A stretch of DNA of 64,000 nt. Source: Aculops lycopersici. Lineage: Eukaryota > Arthropoda > Arachnida > Trombidiformes > Eriophyidae. How positions within the stretch are numbered: the first letter of the stretch is position 1; each line of letters opens with the position of its first letter. Below the pieces are notes generated by a model. That model was not told the origin of the DNA and ran no database searches. It saw only the letters and a program-made list of their open reading frames with translations. Made by a program: the position numbers and the translations under genes. The stretch spans positions 7,763,799-7,827,798 of the forward strand of contig WNKI01000002.1 in NCBI GenBank assembly GCA_015350385.1, in the 5' to 3' direction. Below are positions 19,149 through 30,658 of the stretch, piece by piece.

Positions 19149-20237
19149 ATGGACTCGGACACACGAAATCACTTGAAGAGATTACTTAACAGACAATCCC
19201 CATTCGCTGACCAGCCACAGGATTCTAGCGAGGGTATCATTGACTATCTGCTCAATGAATGCAAAATTCTAGTCATCGGAGCAGGCGGTCTAGGGTGTGA
19301 ATTATTGAAGGATCTTGCCTTGATGGGTATCAGAGATATTCATGTTATTGACATGGACACCATAGAGCTGAGTAATTTGAACAGGCAATTCTTATTTAGA
19401 ACCCATGACATTGGCCGATCAAAAGCCGAAGTGGCAGCCGAATTTATACAGCGCATGGTTCCAGATTGCAAGGTAGTGGCTCACCATAATAAAATCCAAG
19501 ATTTTGAAGCAAACTTCTACAACTCATTCAATATTGTGATATGTGGTCTAGACTCAATTGAGGCGCGTCGCTGGATAAACAGTATGATGGTTAGTTTATT
19601 GAGTTACAACGAAGACGACACACTAGACCAATCATCTGTGATTCCTCTCATCGATGGAGGCACTGAAGGTTTGAAGGGTAATGCAAGAGTCATATTACCT
19701 GGAATGACTGCCTGCATTGAATGCAACCTAGATCTCTACCCACCGCCAATTAATTACCCTTTATGTACAATAGCAAACACTCCAAGACTACCGGAGCATG
19801 CGATTGAGTATGCGAAAGTTTTACTATGGCCCAAAGAGCAACCCTTCGGCCAGGGAGTGCATCTTGATGGAGATGATATCGAGCACATCAAATGGATTCA
19901 TGAGAGGGCCACAGACAGAGCTAAGGCATACAACATTGAGCTTCCTTCGTTGAGATATACACAAGGTGTCGTTAAGCGAACTATACCAGCAGTCTCGACA
20001 ACAAACGCATGCATAGCAGCAACCTGTGCCATGGAAGCATTCAAGTTGGTTACATCCGCCGCGAAGCCAATGAACAACTTTCAGGTCTTGAATCTTAGTT
20101 CAGGAGCCTATACTTACGTGTTTGAGGCCGAAAAGAAGAGCGACTGTCTAGTTTGTGGCCGTACGTCGGCGAAAGAAGCTATAACTGACGAGAGCAACAC
20201 GCAAGCCAAAACGGATGTTGAGTTGAGCGTCACCTAA
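19149..20237 (+). CDS. Uba3: NEDD8-activating enzyme catalytic subunit UBA3, no ubiquitin-fold domain
   Basis: Catalytic half of the NEDD8 E1 (with NAE1): adenylates NEDD8, forms the thioester and passes NEDD8 to UBC12. Single exon, 362 residues; human UBA3 is 463. The nucleotide-binding site VIGAGGLGCELLKDLAL is at about 42-58, followed by HVIDMDTIELSNLNRQFLFR and LIDGGTEGLKGNARVILPGM. The catalytic Cys lies in PLCTIANTPRLPEH. Zinc-site pairs are CIEC and CLVC (about residue 342). After CLVCGR only about 25 non-conserved residues follow, so the C-terminal E2-binding ubiquitin-fold domain of about 95 residues is missing. I found no downstream exon for it before 20700. Confidence 0.96.
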   Translation: MDSDTRNHLKRLLNRQSPFADQPQDSSEGIIDYLLNECKILVIGAGGLGCELLKDLALMGIRDIHVIDMDTIELSNLNRQFLFRTHDIGRSKAEVAAEFIQRMVPDCKVVAHHNKIQDFEANFYNSFNIVICGLDSIEARRWINSMMVSLLSYNEDDTLDQSSVIPLIDGGTEGLKGNARVILPGMTACIECNLDLYPPPINYPLCTIANTPRLPEHAIEYAKVLLWPKEQPFGQGVHLDGDDIEHIKWIHERATDRAKAYNIELPSLRYTQGVVKRTIPAVSTTNACIAATCAMEAFKLVTSAAKPMNNFQVLNLSSGAYTYVFEAEKKSDCLVCGRTSAKEAITDESNTQAKTDVELSVT

Positions 20238-22140
20238 AGCTTCGGCTCCGAATTAGTTCAATTTTACGAGAGCCGCTGAATTTATGAACACAAATATAAA
20301 TAGCAGACAATATTTGTTTGCTAGAACCATGTAACAAGGGAACTCAAAAGAGAATATCGAATGTCGCAGTCTACTTTTGATCCTCATATTGACCTGCTAG
20401 TGCAGAGTAATAAACTTTCAGTTTCTCTCTACAATTCGCATTTTGTTAGTTAGGTACTTAGTTAGATGGTAGCCAAAACAAATCAAGGGATTACCATACT
20501 TTTTTCGTCGTTCAAATTGTTTCGATTTGATTGTATAACTTCTCCTATCCTATTGTCCATGCATGACCGTCGGACTAAATTGTGGGCTGCTCTTAATCTA
20601 GCCACGTAGTGTCAGTATCGAATCCACCGATAATAATGACTAAGGCGACTGACTCGGCCGACTGAAGTACTAAAGTAACTTGGTAACCAACAATTCTTTA
20701 GCCGCCACTACGCCGACGATGACAACGGGTACGGCGACGACTACGACGCCGCCATCGACGATGAGACTACTTGACGAGTCTCTCGCTCTCGTCGAGTAAA
20801 TATTGATAGTGTAATTTGCTAGCCGACACATACAGCCACCGAATGGCCGTCCATAAGTGATTTATGGAGTAGGACGAGGATGGTGTCGTTGGTATTAGTA
20901 CTTGTGGTGGCAAGTAAATCTCATATCGCTCGTCATTATCACTGTAGACGGATGATGGCAGTGCATCTGCTGCCTCCGACACTGACACCGCCGTCATCGT
21001 CGCCGCTGCTAACACTCTCATTGCTACTCTGTCTTTATACTTCCCCTAGCCCACCAAACCAATAACCAAATTCAACAAGTGTGACATGACTCTTCGTACT
21101 ATTTCCATTAGAATTGCATTGCAACTTGTGCATCCCAAGTCTCTGGTTTAGATTGACTTGTTCATCACATTTTGTTCGCGAGTGCAGATTACGTCTGATG
21201 AAAGCCAATGACCAATAAGCTACAATAATCAATGTTGCAAGCGAGAGTTGGAAAAAGAAAGAGAACTCGTGTTTGGTAACACAAAACAAAGTATTTGCTT
21301 GACTCGATGCTCTCATTCCTAAACTTGTCTCAGTAGCTTCAGTCAGCTTTTCCAACTCACATCAAATTTTGAGGGCCTGTAATAACATTAAGTCTAGTAG
21401 ATATCTACAATGCAAAACAAAGTTCCTCGAGACTCGTGAAACTCCGTTTATCGAGCTCTTGAATCATCCATTGGATAATTGCGTAATATCTCTACACAGC
21501 TCTCGATGAGCTCCAATAGCAATCATATTATGCTTTTATCCATGTGACGACTCTAGAGATTGATCAATAATAACAAGACACATACACTTCAAGCATCTCA
21601 AGCTCCATCCGGTGAGTCCAAAGCTCCCTTTAATTTGAATCGATTAATAACAATTACATAGATTCTTTTGTGTGCTAATAAATCGTCGAGTACACAAAAA
21701 TTTACACTTTTTGAAGTTAAGTTAAGCATCCACATTCAACCAACTTGTACCTTTCAAGAACGATTGATACCTGAGGTATGTACATTTGTAATCAAATTAA
21801 TGACATTCTTCTTCCCCGTCCCTTGACCGCGTTAAAGCTCAAGATAAATCTACTTTGATACTAATTAAAGATTTTCCCTCAGACAACTTGAATTCGTGTC
21901 GAGTTATTCAATCATATTATGGCTATTAAATTCAAGACTTGATTATAATATGGAAGCTAATTTGTATCTAATTTGAAACTAAAATTTGCATGTCATTGTA
22001 TTCATCATGTTGGAAAATATCCTTGCTTATTAGTAGCTCTATGCTCTATGTAACCTGTATTGTTAATTGATTTAAAACAAGAGTAAGGTAGCCAAATTGT
22101 TAGTTCCATGTTATGTCGTTATAGTCATAGTTCTGAGTCT
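20238..22140. other. intergenic region between UBA3 and the rotund-like gene
   Basis: About 1.9 kb between tail ends of convergent genes. Both 3' UTRs must lie here. AATAAA occurs near 20408. No coding region is supportable; a - strand frame at 21035..21355 with a hydrophobic segment starts at TTG and resembles nothing I know. Confidence 0.5.
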
Positions 22141-25100
22141 TCAAAACTCACTTGTTGGCTGACCATGCTGACCCATTGTTGTGTAATTATGGTTAACATT
22201 CGTCGAGCTACCACTAGAACTACTCAAACTACAACTACTACTTGCACTACTACTGCTACCAAGATAAGCGTTGCCAGTACCACCACTGTTTAATGGTGTA
22301 GCAAAAACATTGGTAGTTTGTTTTGATGATACTAACGAGGCAATTAAGTTTGTGTTTCCGGTTGTGCCAGCTGCAATGGCTGCAGCAACAAGCGTCGGAC
22401 TCTTGTCTGTGTGATACTGTTGAAAATGTTTAACTAAACCTCGCTCCTGCTGATAAGAGCTACCACAAAAGATGCACAAGTTCTTCTTAAGATGCTTAGA
22501 CTCGAGGTGACGCGGTATGTGTTCCAGGAGACTTGGTTCGTCGTGGAAGCACTTGTAGCAACTGTTACACTTGTAAGGTTTATCCAGCTGATGGCATCTA
22601 GAATGCGATTGTAAATTTGAAAGTTGACTAAATTGTTTGGTACAATTCAAATAATTGCATTTATATGGTTTGTCACCGGTATGAGTTCGCTTATGCTGTT
22701 GAAGATGTGATAATTGAGTGAATTTTCTGGTGCAAATATCGCAGGTATACGGTTTAACTCCTTGGTGGATGCGCATGTGTTGCGACAAGTAAGATGAATT
22801 CGCGAAGGCTTTCGGGCACTGTAAACACTTGTATGGTTTCGCCTCTCTCATATGATTTTGGTTATGATACTTCATTTCTGCCTTAGACATAAATACCTGC
22901 AGGCGGATGAATCAGATTGAGACGTTTTGGGTTAGCAGCGCGGAAAATCTCTATAGGCCGATATAGGCTCTGATGTGAGTAAACGAGAAGCTTTGTGGTC
23001 GCGATGCCTGTCCATCTCTAAACTTACCTGTGGGCACATCTTGCACTGATACTTTCTAGTTGTTAAACTGGTAGCGTGACCAATAGATAGGCTCTGCTGT
23101 GAGTGGTGTTGATGTTGTGGCGCTTGGGTGTTTTGCCGACTCGCCTGTTGTTGATGATGGTGGTGATGGTTGATAAATGAGTGATGATTAACTAGAGCGC
23201 CAGGGTGCGTATGAATCGATTGTTGATTGTGCTGAGGGTGATGATGATTGTGGACTGAAATGTTCATTAGTCCCTCGTTTGTGGTAGGAAATTGTGCACT
23301 CGTACCATAATGTTGCGAATGATTCTGATGCTGATTGGTCACCGATTTAAGTGTTTGCGAAACAACAGCTGCAGCAGCACAAGCGGCAGCCGTGTTGTTC
23401 AGATGACTCTGGTGCTGGGCATCGGCAATCAAATGGTTAGTCGATTGACCACCATTTAGACCATTACCAGTCAGATGACTTTGATAGTGTGCATTGCCAC
23501 TCCCGGCATAGATACCCGGAGATCCAACACTAACCCCGTTGTTCGCCAAATGATGATAGATTCGCTGTTGACCAACTGAGGGGTGGTGCTGTTGCTGTTG
23601 AGACTGTTGCTGTTGCTGCTGGTGTTCATGCTGTTGAATTTGCTGCTGCTGATTATGATGTTGTTGTTGTTGTTGTTGCTGTTGAAGTATTTGTTGATGT
23701 TGGTGCTGTTGTTGTTGTTGTTGTAGCTGTTGCTGATGTTGTTGTTGCTGTTGCGCATAGATTTGCTCGTGAGTTGACATAATCGATTGATGATGTTGAC
23801 CAGCATCACCACCAGCAACATTACCTGTTGCAGCCTGCGCTTGCTGATTGTACGCAGCAGCCGCCGCTACTGCGCTATAATGTTGTCCGGCGGCAGTTGC
23901 AGCCGAATGCTGCACTGCCTGTTGAGTTTGTCCCAAATTGACAACATTTGGTGGGGTTCCCATGTAGTGTTGATTGAGGTGACCAACAAGATGAGTTGGT
24001 GCGGAAGTAGGATTGGCCAACCCGGACGCTGCAATGATTTGATTTGATGGCTGTTGGGCAATCGAAGCGGCAATGTGTAGACTACTGTTCGATGTTTTCG
24101 GTGATGGCGTCGAGTTGGCTGATTTCGGCGACGAGGACTTGGAGGAGATTGTTGGTATCAGATTGCTATAATGATCATTGTAATACTGATTCATTCTACC
24201 CTGAAGATGGGAACTCGAACTCATGATGTTGCTAGTTGTTGCTGCTTCAGTCGTCACCGATGCAAGGGTTAAGTTGCTTTTTGTTTGATTGCTCTCTTGA
24301 TTGCTGTTGTAGCGAGTGGAGCTGGCAGTAATACGTTGATGAGGATTATGATATGAGTGCAGTTGTTGCTGGTGTTGTTGTTGCGACGATTGTTGTTGAT
24401 GCTTTTGGCTGCCTACCAATTGATCTGCATGAGTATAATTATGTATCAGCAACAATGAGCTTGGTGTCATATTATTAACTCCACCACTCCTGACACTACT
24501 GTTCTGACAACCTTTGCCCCTGAGAGTGTCTTCTTCGCTCTGTTCCGCTTCAGCTTCTCCGTTATCGTCTTCGCGGTCGTCGTCTTGCCCTTTCGCAGTC
24601 TTGAAATTATATGCACTTGAGTCTATTTTTCGCCTCGCCTTATGCAGCTCACTTGACGCCTCGAGTGGCGATCTATTTGATAGCTGTCGATGCTGCTGTC
24701 CACTTGCTTGATTTTGAGTCAATTGGCCGCTTGTGTCCGTTGTGGCCAATTCGCTTGACTCCACCTCCTTCACTATCTTGCCACCGCAACTGCGCGGGCC
24801 AGTAACGCTACCGTTGTTGCTGTCTTCGTTACAGCCACCACCGCCAGCACCACCAACGCCTGCACAAGTGGTTATACTAGCCGAGGCAAAGCGATTGAAA
24901 CTCTGAGAGTTGGCTATTTTTGTTGAGGCTAGCACAGTTACATCGGCGATGGACTCCTGTTGCGCTGTAAAGCTGCTTGGCTCACGTTCGGTTGTTAGCT
25001 GTTGTTGCTGCCCCTGTTGTTCTTGCGAGTTTTCGAATCTAGATCCACGAGAATACTTGCTCCTGATTGCGCTAAGCTCTTGATCGCTACTTATATTACT

Positions 25101-25676
25101 GTGTTGGCTGAATGTTGATGATGTCGTTGCAGCGCTGCGCGATAACCTTCCGAGATTACCTTGGGTGTGATCTGATTGAGTGAGTTAGTTTTTGGCAGAT
25201 AGTTGTAGGTTAGTAATTGTAATGATTGCTTTATCGGTAAAGCTCGAGAAACAAGTTGCACCTTTAAAGAGAAGTTACTAGATGATCCCTGAGAGCCAAT
25301 TAATGCAAAGCGCATCCATTTATTCGGTCGATTTCTTACCGCCAAAATAATGAGCTGAATTGTGATAAACTCTACTGCCACTGGGCTGATTCTGGTGATA
25401 GATGTGGCTATGGTTTTGGTTGTCGTGTTGGTAATAGGAGATCGGGTTCAAATGAAACAACTGAGCGGTTGCTTGATTTTGTGGCATATATTCTTTCAGT
25501 TTTGATAGCGATATGATTGACATATGATGTGGTGGCTTTTGGCCAGATGATGTCTTTGTAGAGCTGCTAGTTGCAGAACATTTTTTCGTCTTGCCACCAA
25601 GTTTTGATGGACTACTAGCACCAAAACTACTACCACTGTCGCCACCACTACCACTTACGTCTTGCTGATTGTTCAT
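22141..25676 (-). CDS. rn/sqz/lin-29: rotund/squeeze/LIN-29-family C2H2 zinc-finger transcription factor, three exons
   Basis: Nuclear regulator of the rotund/squeeze (fly), LIN-29 (worm), ZNF362/ZNF384 (human) family. Exons: 25340..25676 (ATG25676, MNNQQDVSGS), 23028..25171 and 22141..22896. Introns are 168 nt (phase 1) and 131 nt (phase 0); the spliced protein is about 1078 residues. The second intron splits the first finger after KYQCKMCPQ, and the next exon resumes VFMSKAEMKYHNQNH. Six fingers follow one another, including PYKCLQCPKAFANSSYLSQH, FTQLSHLQQHKRTHTGDKPY and FSQLSNLQSHSRCHQLDKPY, all near-identical to the family. The N-terminal ~800 residues are low complexity with long Gln and His tracts (23600..23770). 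The TGA lies within GTGAGTTTTGA, a donor consensus, so a further 3' exon is possible. Confidence 0.92.
23585..23770 (-). repeat. polyglutamine-encoding CAG/CAA repeat tract
   Basis: Interrupted CAG/CAA runs in exon 2 of the rotund-like gene encode Gln stretches with His interspersed. Such tracts are often length-polymorphic. Confidence 0.9.
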
Positions 25677-26006
25677 AATGCAAACACAAGTTGCTACCAC
25701 AGTTGATCAGGTGAATTAGAAGAACTAGATCTGATCTTGAGCGCACTAGAGTGTAGTTGTATTCCGGTGATGAACTAGAATATCATCGAACCGCATTCAT
25801 CAACAACGGAAAAGTCCACTATATAATCAGGCATGCAATTAGCTGTGCAATGTCCACTTTTTTATAACCTCACTCCCCCTCACTCCAACCCAAAAAGCGA
25901 ATGTAATTCCACACTGTTGAATTTACTACACTCTCTACTCGGTTGTCCTATTTAGTTCTCTTATATTCAAACAAAAAATAACCAAACCTCGAGTCGAAAC
26001 TCTTCG

Positions 26007-26010
<4 letters not shown>

Positions 26011-26038
<28 letters not shown>
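26011..26038. repeat. CT/TC dinucleotide microsatellite
   Basis: Near-perfect alternating CT over about 28 bp; reads GAGA on the - strand, about 340 bp upstream of the rotund-like ATG. In flies such tracts bind GAGA factor; relevance here is untested. Confidence 0.85.
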
Positions 26039-29000
26039 CCAACGACTATTGGCTTCTAATTAAGTTGGCGTTTGCCATGCACTCTTCCAACTCGTCTTTA
26101 GGTATCTCCTTCTTGTCACTTCGAGCTGCTTGTGCGAGTGATTTTTTGTCTTCGAGAGAGTGGGATTTTTTCCACTAAATACATTCTACCGGCTCGAATG
26201 AAAAACTCGCATGCCCCAAAGGCTGAGGCAACCAAATCTGAAAGGGCAACCCATTCGGTTGCCGAGCACTGCATCGCCTCATTATAGCGCGCAAACTCCG
26301 TGCATAGTCTTAAGTGTTGGTTGGGACCGACAACCAAAATAACCAGAGCGACTCAGCGAGTTTTCTCTCTGGTTTTCTTTGTGCTGTCCCCTGCAAGTTT
26401 GCACTATAAATTTGCAAATTAGCAGGGGAAAGCAACAAGACAACGCGGCGACAAAAAGTTAGCGCGACAAAAACAGACCCCGAAGTAGCGGCGTCGACGG
26501 AGCAGCGATAGGATGAAACCAAAAAGTTCACCGCTACATCTTGGATTTGCCTCTTTGAAAAGCAGAGAGGGAACACAATGCAAATTCGCGCACACAAATG
26601 AAAACCCACTCTTTCTTCTGGTATCCTATTCTGCTCTCATGCGCGCAACTAATTGTGAATTGTCCTGGGTAGCGCACGTAAAACTTTCGCTGTTCCTTCA
26701 AGTCGAGGGAGAGGGAAACGAGAAGCGTGATATTGTTATGATAGATCAATAGCAACCCGTTGTATTAACACCAAGAATCCCACATTCAACACTACTATCG
26801 GCTATCCGCAAACCAACAACGAGCGAATTTTTTCAATTGCGCCGTCTCTCTCTCTCTCTTCGAAATACTCTCTTTGCTCAACAGTGCGCCATGTTTTCGC
26901 AACTTTTGAATTCGTTGTCGTCGTCCTCATCGCTACTAACTCAGCTGGCCAACGAATCTTTCAAAAACTTGACGCGAGGAGAATATGACGACTATACGAG
27001 TGAACTTTTCAACTCTTGCGACCGCCATCTTGTTTTTGGCGAACTCTGGACTCTCCTCATTCTCCACTAAGATCTTCGACTTTTCTAAAAATTTCATAGA
27101 ATCTTAGAATTAATAGGTAGACTTCGTTTTCTGCTATAACAGAAAGTTCGAAATCTTGCATCTCGATTTTTCTATTGGTATTTATACATAATTAATTATC
27201 GTTCGGCGCCTATATACACGAGGGACAATATATTAGTGACTTATGGACCTAACCAGAGGCAAAATTCCAGAGGCAAGTGGCAGCACCAAGGATGGAGTGA
27301 AAATTAACGAGTTATCTAGAATAGAAAGGGAACAAGTGGAGATAGTCGAGGAAAGAAAGGAGGAATTACGCCCCAGGAACTCGGAGGAGTTTTTTCTATC
27401 ATCACTCTTCCTTTGGACCCAGAACTGGTTTTCTATCTCTCCCAATTCTCTCGTTCCTCGAGACACCGGAAGCAAGAGGTTCTAGTCACTTGCAGCTCCA
27501 AGCATTGAAACCTCCCTCCAGGCTTCTGAAAAGCAGAGACAACGAGGCTAATGAATGTGGAATTTAGAGCAGATGAATATTAGAAGAACACTGAAGCAGA
27601 AATAACAATTGAACACCCCAACTTAAATGGCCAACTTGCGCCTTCCTTTCATCATTAATGATGTCCAAACTGTTTGATTTTGGCCTGCGCGCCTTTGAAA
27701 GAGAAGCAGCTGAAGTTGTGGTAAAGGACTAATGGGTAGACTCGTCGATCAAGTTTTGAGTGAAAACTAATTAGTTCACGCGGTTGGTATTAGATCATTA
27801 GTATCACTTGAGCTAGCGAAATAGACTCTACATCCTTCTATATGAAGTTTACTCAAAGGGTGATTCCATGGCAATCCGTCTCGACAGCACCACAACAAGG
27901 AGACCCTCGCAACAGTCACTAGTGATGCTAAGGCTGCACGAGTGAACTTGACATACGGTTTGCCAAATAGTAGAATGCTCACGCGATTGTGCAATTGAAC
28001 TTGCATAACGGAAGACAATACCTGCGCGCAAGCTTATGCACTAACAAAGTTGCGTGCCAGCGGTCAAGACTTTCATTTAGAGGGGATGAGGAGGATGCAA
28101 AAAAGAAGCGGGCAAGAAAAAGTTCACACGGACACGATGGACGAGTGGAGCAAAACCAAGTGAAACACGACGAACCAGAAGAAGAGCTTAACAACTCGTT
28201 ACGTGTGTCACTTTCGCGTTTGTTGGTTGAGGTATGCACGATTCCTAGGCTAACCGATTGTAATTGAGCAATAGCCGCTTTGGTGATGTCTCTTTGCCTT
28301 GACTTGGATAATTCAATTTCAATTTTAACCCCGATGGCCAGTCAAACTTGGCCGGCCGCTTAACTCGGCGACGAACAAAACAGAAGGAACCCGTGCAGTT
28401 GTAGCCGTCGTGCAAGTCGACCTTGTGGTGCGTCGTTTGGGCACGAGAGTATTCACTTTCACTCTTAGATTTGGAGGCGATACAAAGAAGCAAGAGAAGA
28501 GCAGTGAGAACTAAGCAAAAAACGACCACCAGCCGCACCACCTTTGACGGCCCTAATGGAGTGACGTAACGGTCGTTCGATTTCGGCCCCGACCCTGAGA
28601 CAACTAACGGAGTGAGCCGGTTATTCGTGGGTTATGAGGACTGCACGATGGCGATTGTGTTCAAGCAGTTGGATGGCACCAAAGGATTCAATATGCCGCG
28701 AGACCAGATGGTGTCACTCACCCACCCATCTGTCGATGAGCGGGTGCAAGGCACTGACCGATGTGATCGCGCGCACAAAGCCAAACACCTGGGCCTCCAT
28801 GCCAAGTACCAATTTTACCTATGGCTTGAAAAAAAACCACCCCAACTCAATCATACCAGGCCAAAACTGGGTGGCATCTGTTGCGCAACTTTCGCTTCTT
28901 GCACTAATTGTGTTAGAGTTTGTTGTGGATAAACTTTAGCGACAACTAGATTATAAGACACTCACGCCAAAAGAGAGTGTACATGCGACATGGCGAAAGT

Positions 29001-29629
29001 TGAATGTAACGGATTGCCTCGAGGCAAAAAATATTAGCACAACTTACCTAAATAACATATGGACTGTAACGGTTCGTCTGTCTTCTTTGCTGATTGCACA
29101 AGATGAATTCTCACTCTTCTTCGATGCAATCAAATCCAAGTTGCCTCCAGTTTTTAGTTGCAAGTTAGCTCTCATTAAGATACTAGTGCAAGACGACAGT
29201 AGTCTTGCTCATCTGATCGACTTGGGTATAATGTCTTGGTTTTGAGGCAGTTAAAATCAAACATGTAGGTGCTGAGGATATTGATTGTTCAAATGCTACA
29301 GTAAGTAACCACTTTTCCGAGTTCTCTTCAGTGATGATAATGACTTTGAGGTAAGTTCACTGTTTTATGACGACTCTCTTGAAATCAACTAATTATGCTC
29401 TTTGCTCTAACTTCCAACTTCTCACTCTTACTCTGTTCCATTGACTTGCATCTGACACTACACCTTGCACTCCCACCAGCTCACCAAAAATGTATCGTTC
29501 AGTCATTGATGAACATGTCGTTCTTGTACGCTGCGAGTCTTGAATCATTCGCCGATATCATGAATCAAAGAACAGAACAAGAGTAGAGTCATTCTCGTCC
29601 TAGTCCACGAGGGAGGTAATCTCGCACTA

Positions 29630-29651
29630 AGCTTTCTTAGATAAGAAAGCT
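29630..29651. repeat. perfect 10-bp inverted repeat
   Basis: AGCTTTCTTA and TAAGAAAGCT separated by GA. Short hairpin potential with no gene nearby. Confidence 0.6.
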
Positions 29652-30658
29652 AGTTGACGACACTCCGGTTCTCTAGACAGAAACGCGCGCGCGCGGGAAT
29701 CTGAATTGGAGATCACTGCGTTACCTTCGGCACCTCAGATTAGCAAGACCATGGTCTCTGTCCCGAACGTTTGCTATCTATTAATAATCAAATTTCTCTT
29801 ACAGCTGAGCAGAAGCCAACATTTGGCTGTGACTGAACTTGGAATACCAGAGGAAAAGGACGAGCTTTATTCTTGAGGCGCGCGCGCAGCCACAACCGCA
29901 GCCTTGTGATTGTGTATTGTAAGATTTCTTCTTCCAATGCACGAATTCAAAACGCTGGCTTGAGTGAGCTGAGAGGCTAGATCACCTGTGTGAATGTGTG
30001 TGTGTGGGGGGGAGGGAACAGAACGCATCCAGATAGAGATTACCTGCAAGGGAGTTCCAGAACGAGCAAGCTAACCAGCAAGTAAGTGAGCGAGCTAACA
30101 CAGGTGAGTGAGCGAGACTGTCGTCTTATAAAGGCACAGCAACTTTGTACAACTCTGTGCTGGCACTACTTGTTGTTTGCAAGTCAAACGGAGACGGGCA
30201 GTACCCAGTCAGCTGTAGCTGCCATTATATAATCTCACTACTACCCTGACTATCATCAATCTAAGATCCTCCTCCGTTCTAACTAACTTGTCAGCTATTA
30301 AACTCAACAACCGACACAACTTGTTGGTGAAAGTGGCTTCTCTAAGAGCGACACTCTCCGCTCCCAAAATGTGTAGATCTGATGTATTGCACCTAAGTGG
30401 CGCCAGCATTTGTGAATTCTCAACCCATCGAAGGTATGATTATTCAAGCTCTAGCTAGTGTAGGCAGTTTCTGGAGCTCTCAAATCTATCCAAGTCGCGA
30501 GTTAAGGAGAATGATATGGAATCAGATTGTGCATAGAGCTTCGATGGTCGTGGTGGTTGTAACAGATACAGCAACAGCAGCAATAACTTCCTGTACAGAG
30601 TGGCAACGGGTTCAGCTTGCTGGTCGATACTGGATAACCGAACTTGAAAGTCCCTCTA

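Larger units (their letters stand above)
25677..30658. other. 5-kb non-coding flank of the rotund-like gene
   Basis: The largest gene-free interval. It holds CT/TC microsatellites (26011..26038 and 26846..26861; GAGA-like on the - strand), alternating CG runs (29681..29695 and 29880..29888), a 10-bp inverted repeat (29630..29651), a TATAAAGG at 30127..30134 and E-boxes CAGGTG at 25708, 29983 and 30101. Long upstream regulatory DNA is common for developmental transcription factors; that it serves this gene is inference. Frames of 60-105 codons here lack ATG starts or domains. Confidence 0.5.

Noticed and set aside
21035..21355. 106-codon - strand frame with a hydrophobic segment, a possible 3' exon of the rotund-like gene
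   Set aside because: No ATG, and no resemblance to rotund/LIN-29 tails; phase and acceptor could not be shown.
26837..27070. Ser/Leu-rich frame after the CT microsatellite
   Set aside because: Composition is driven by the CT repeat and there is no supporting motif.
28612..28939. Open + strand frames of about 100 codons
   Set aside because: They overlap in two frames, one without an ATG, and show no domain or conserved motif.
29000..29245. 81-codon frame after 29000
   Set aside because: It begins at TTG rather than ATG and matches nothing; no splice context supports it as an exon.
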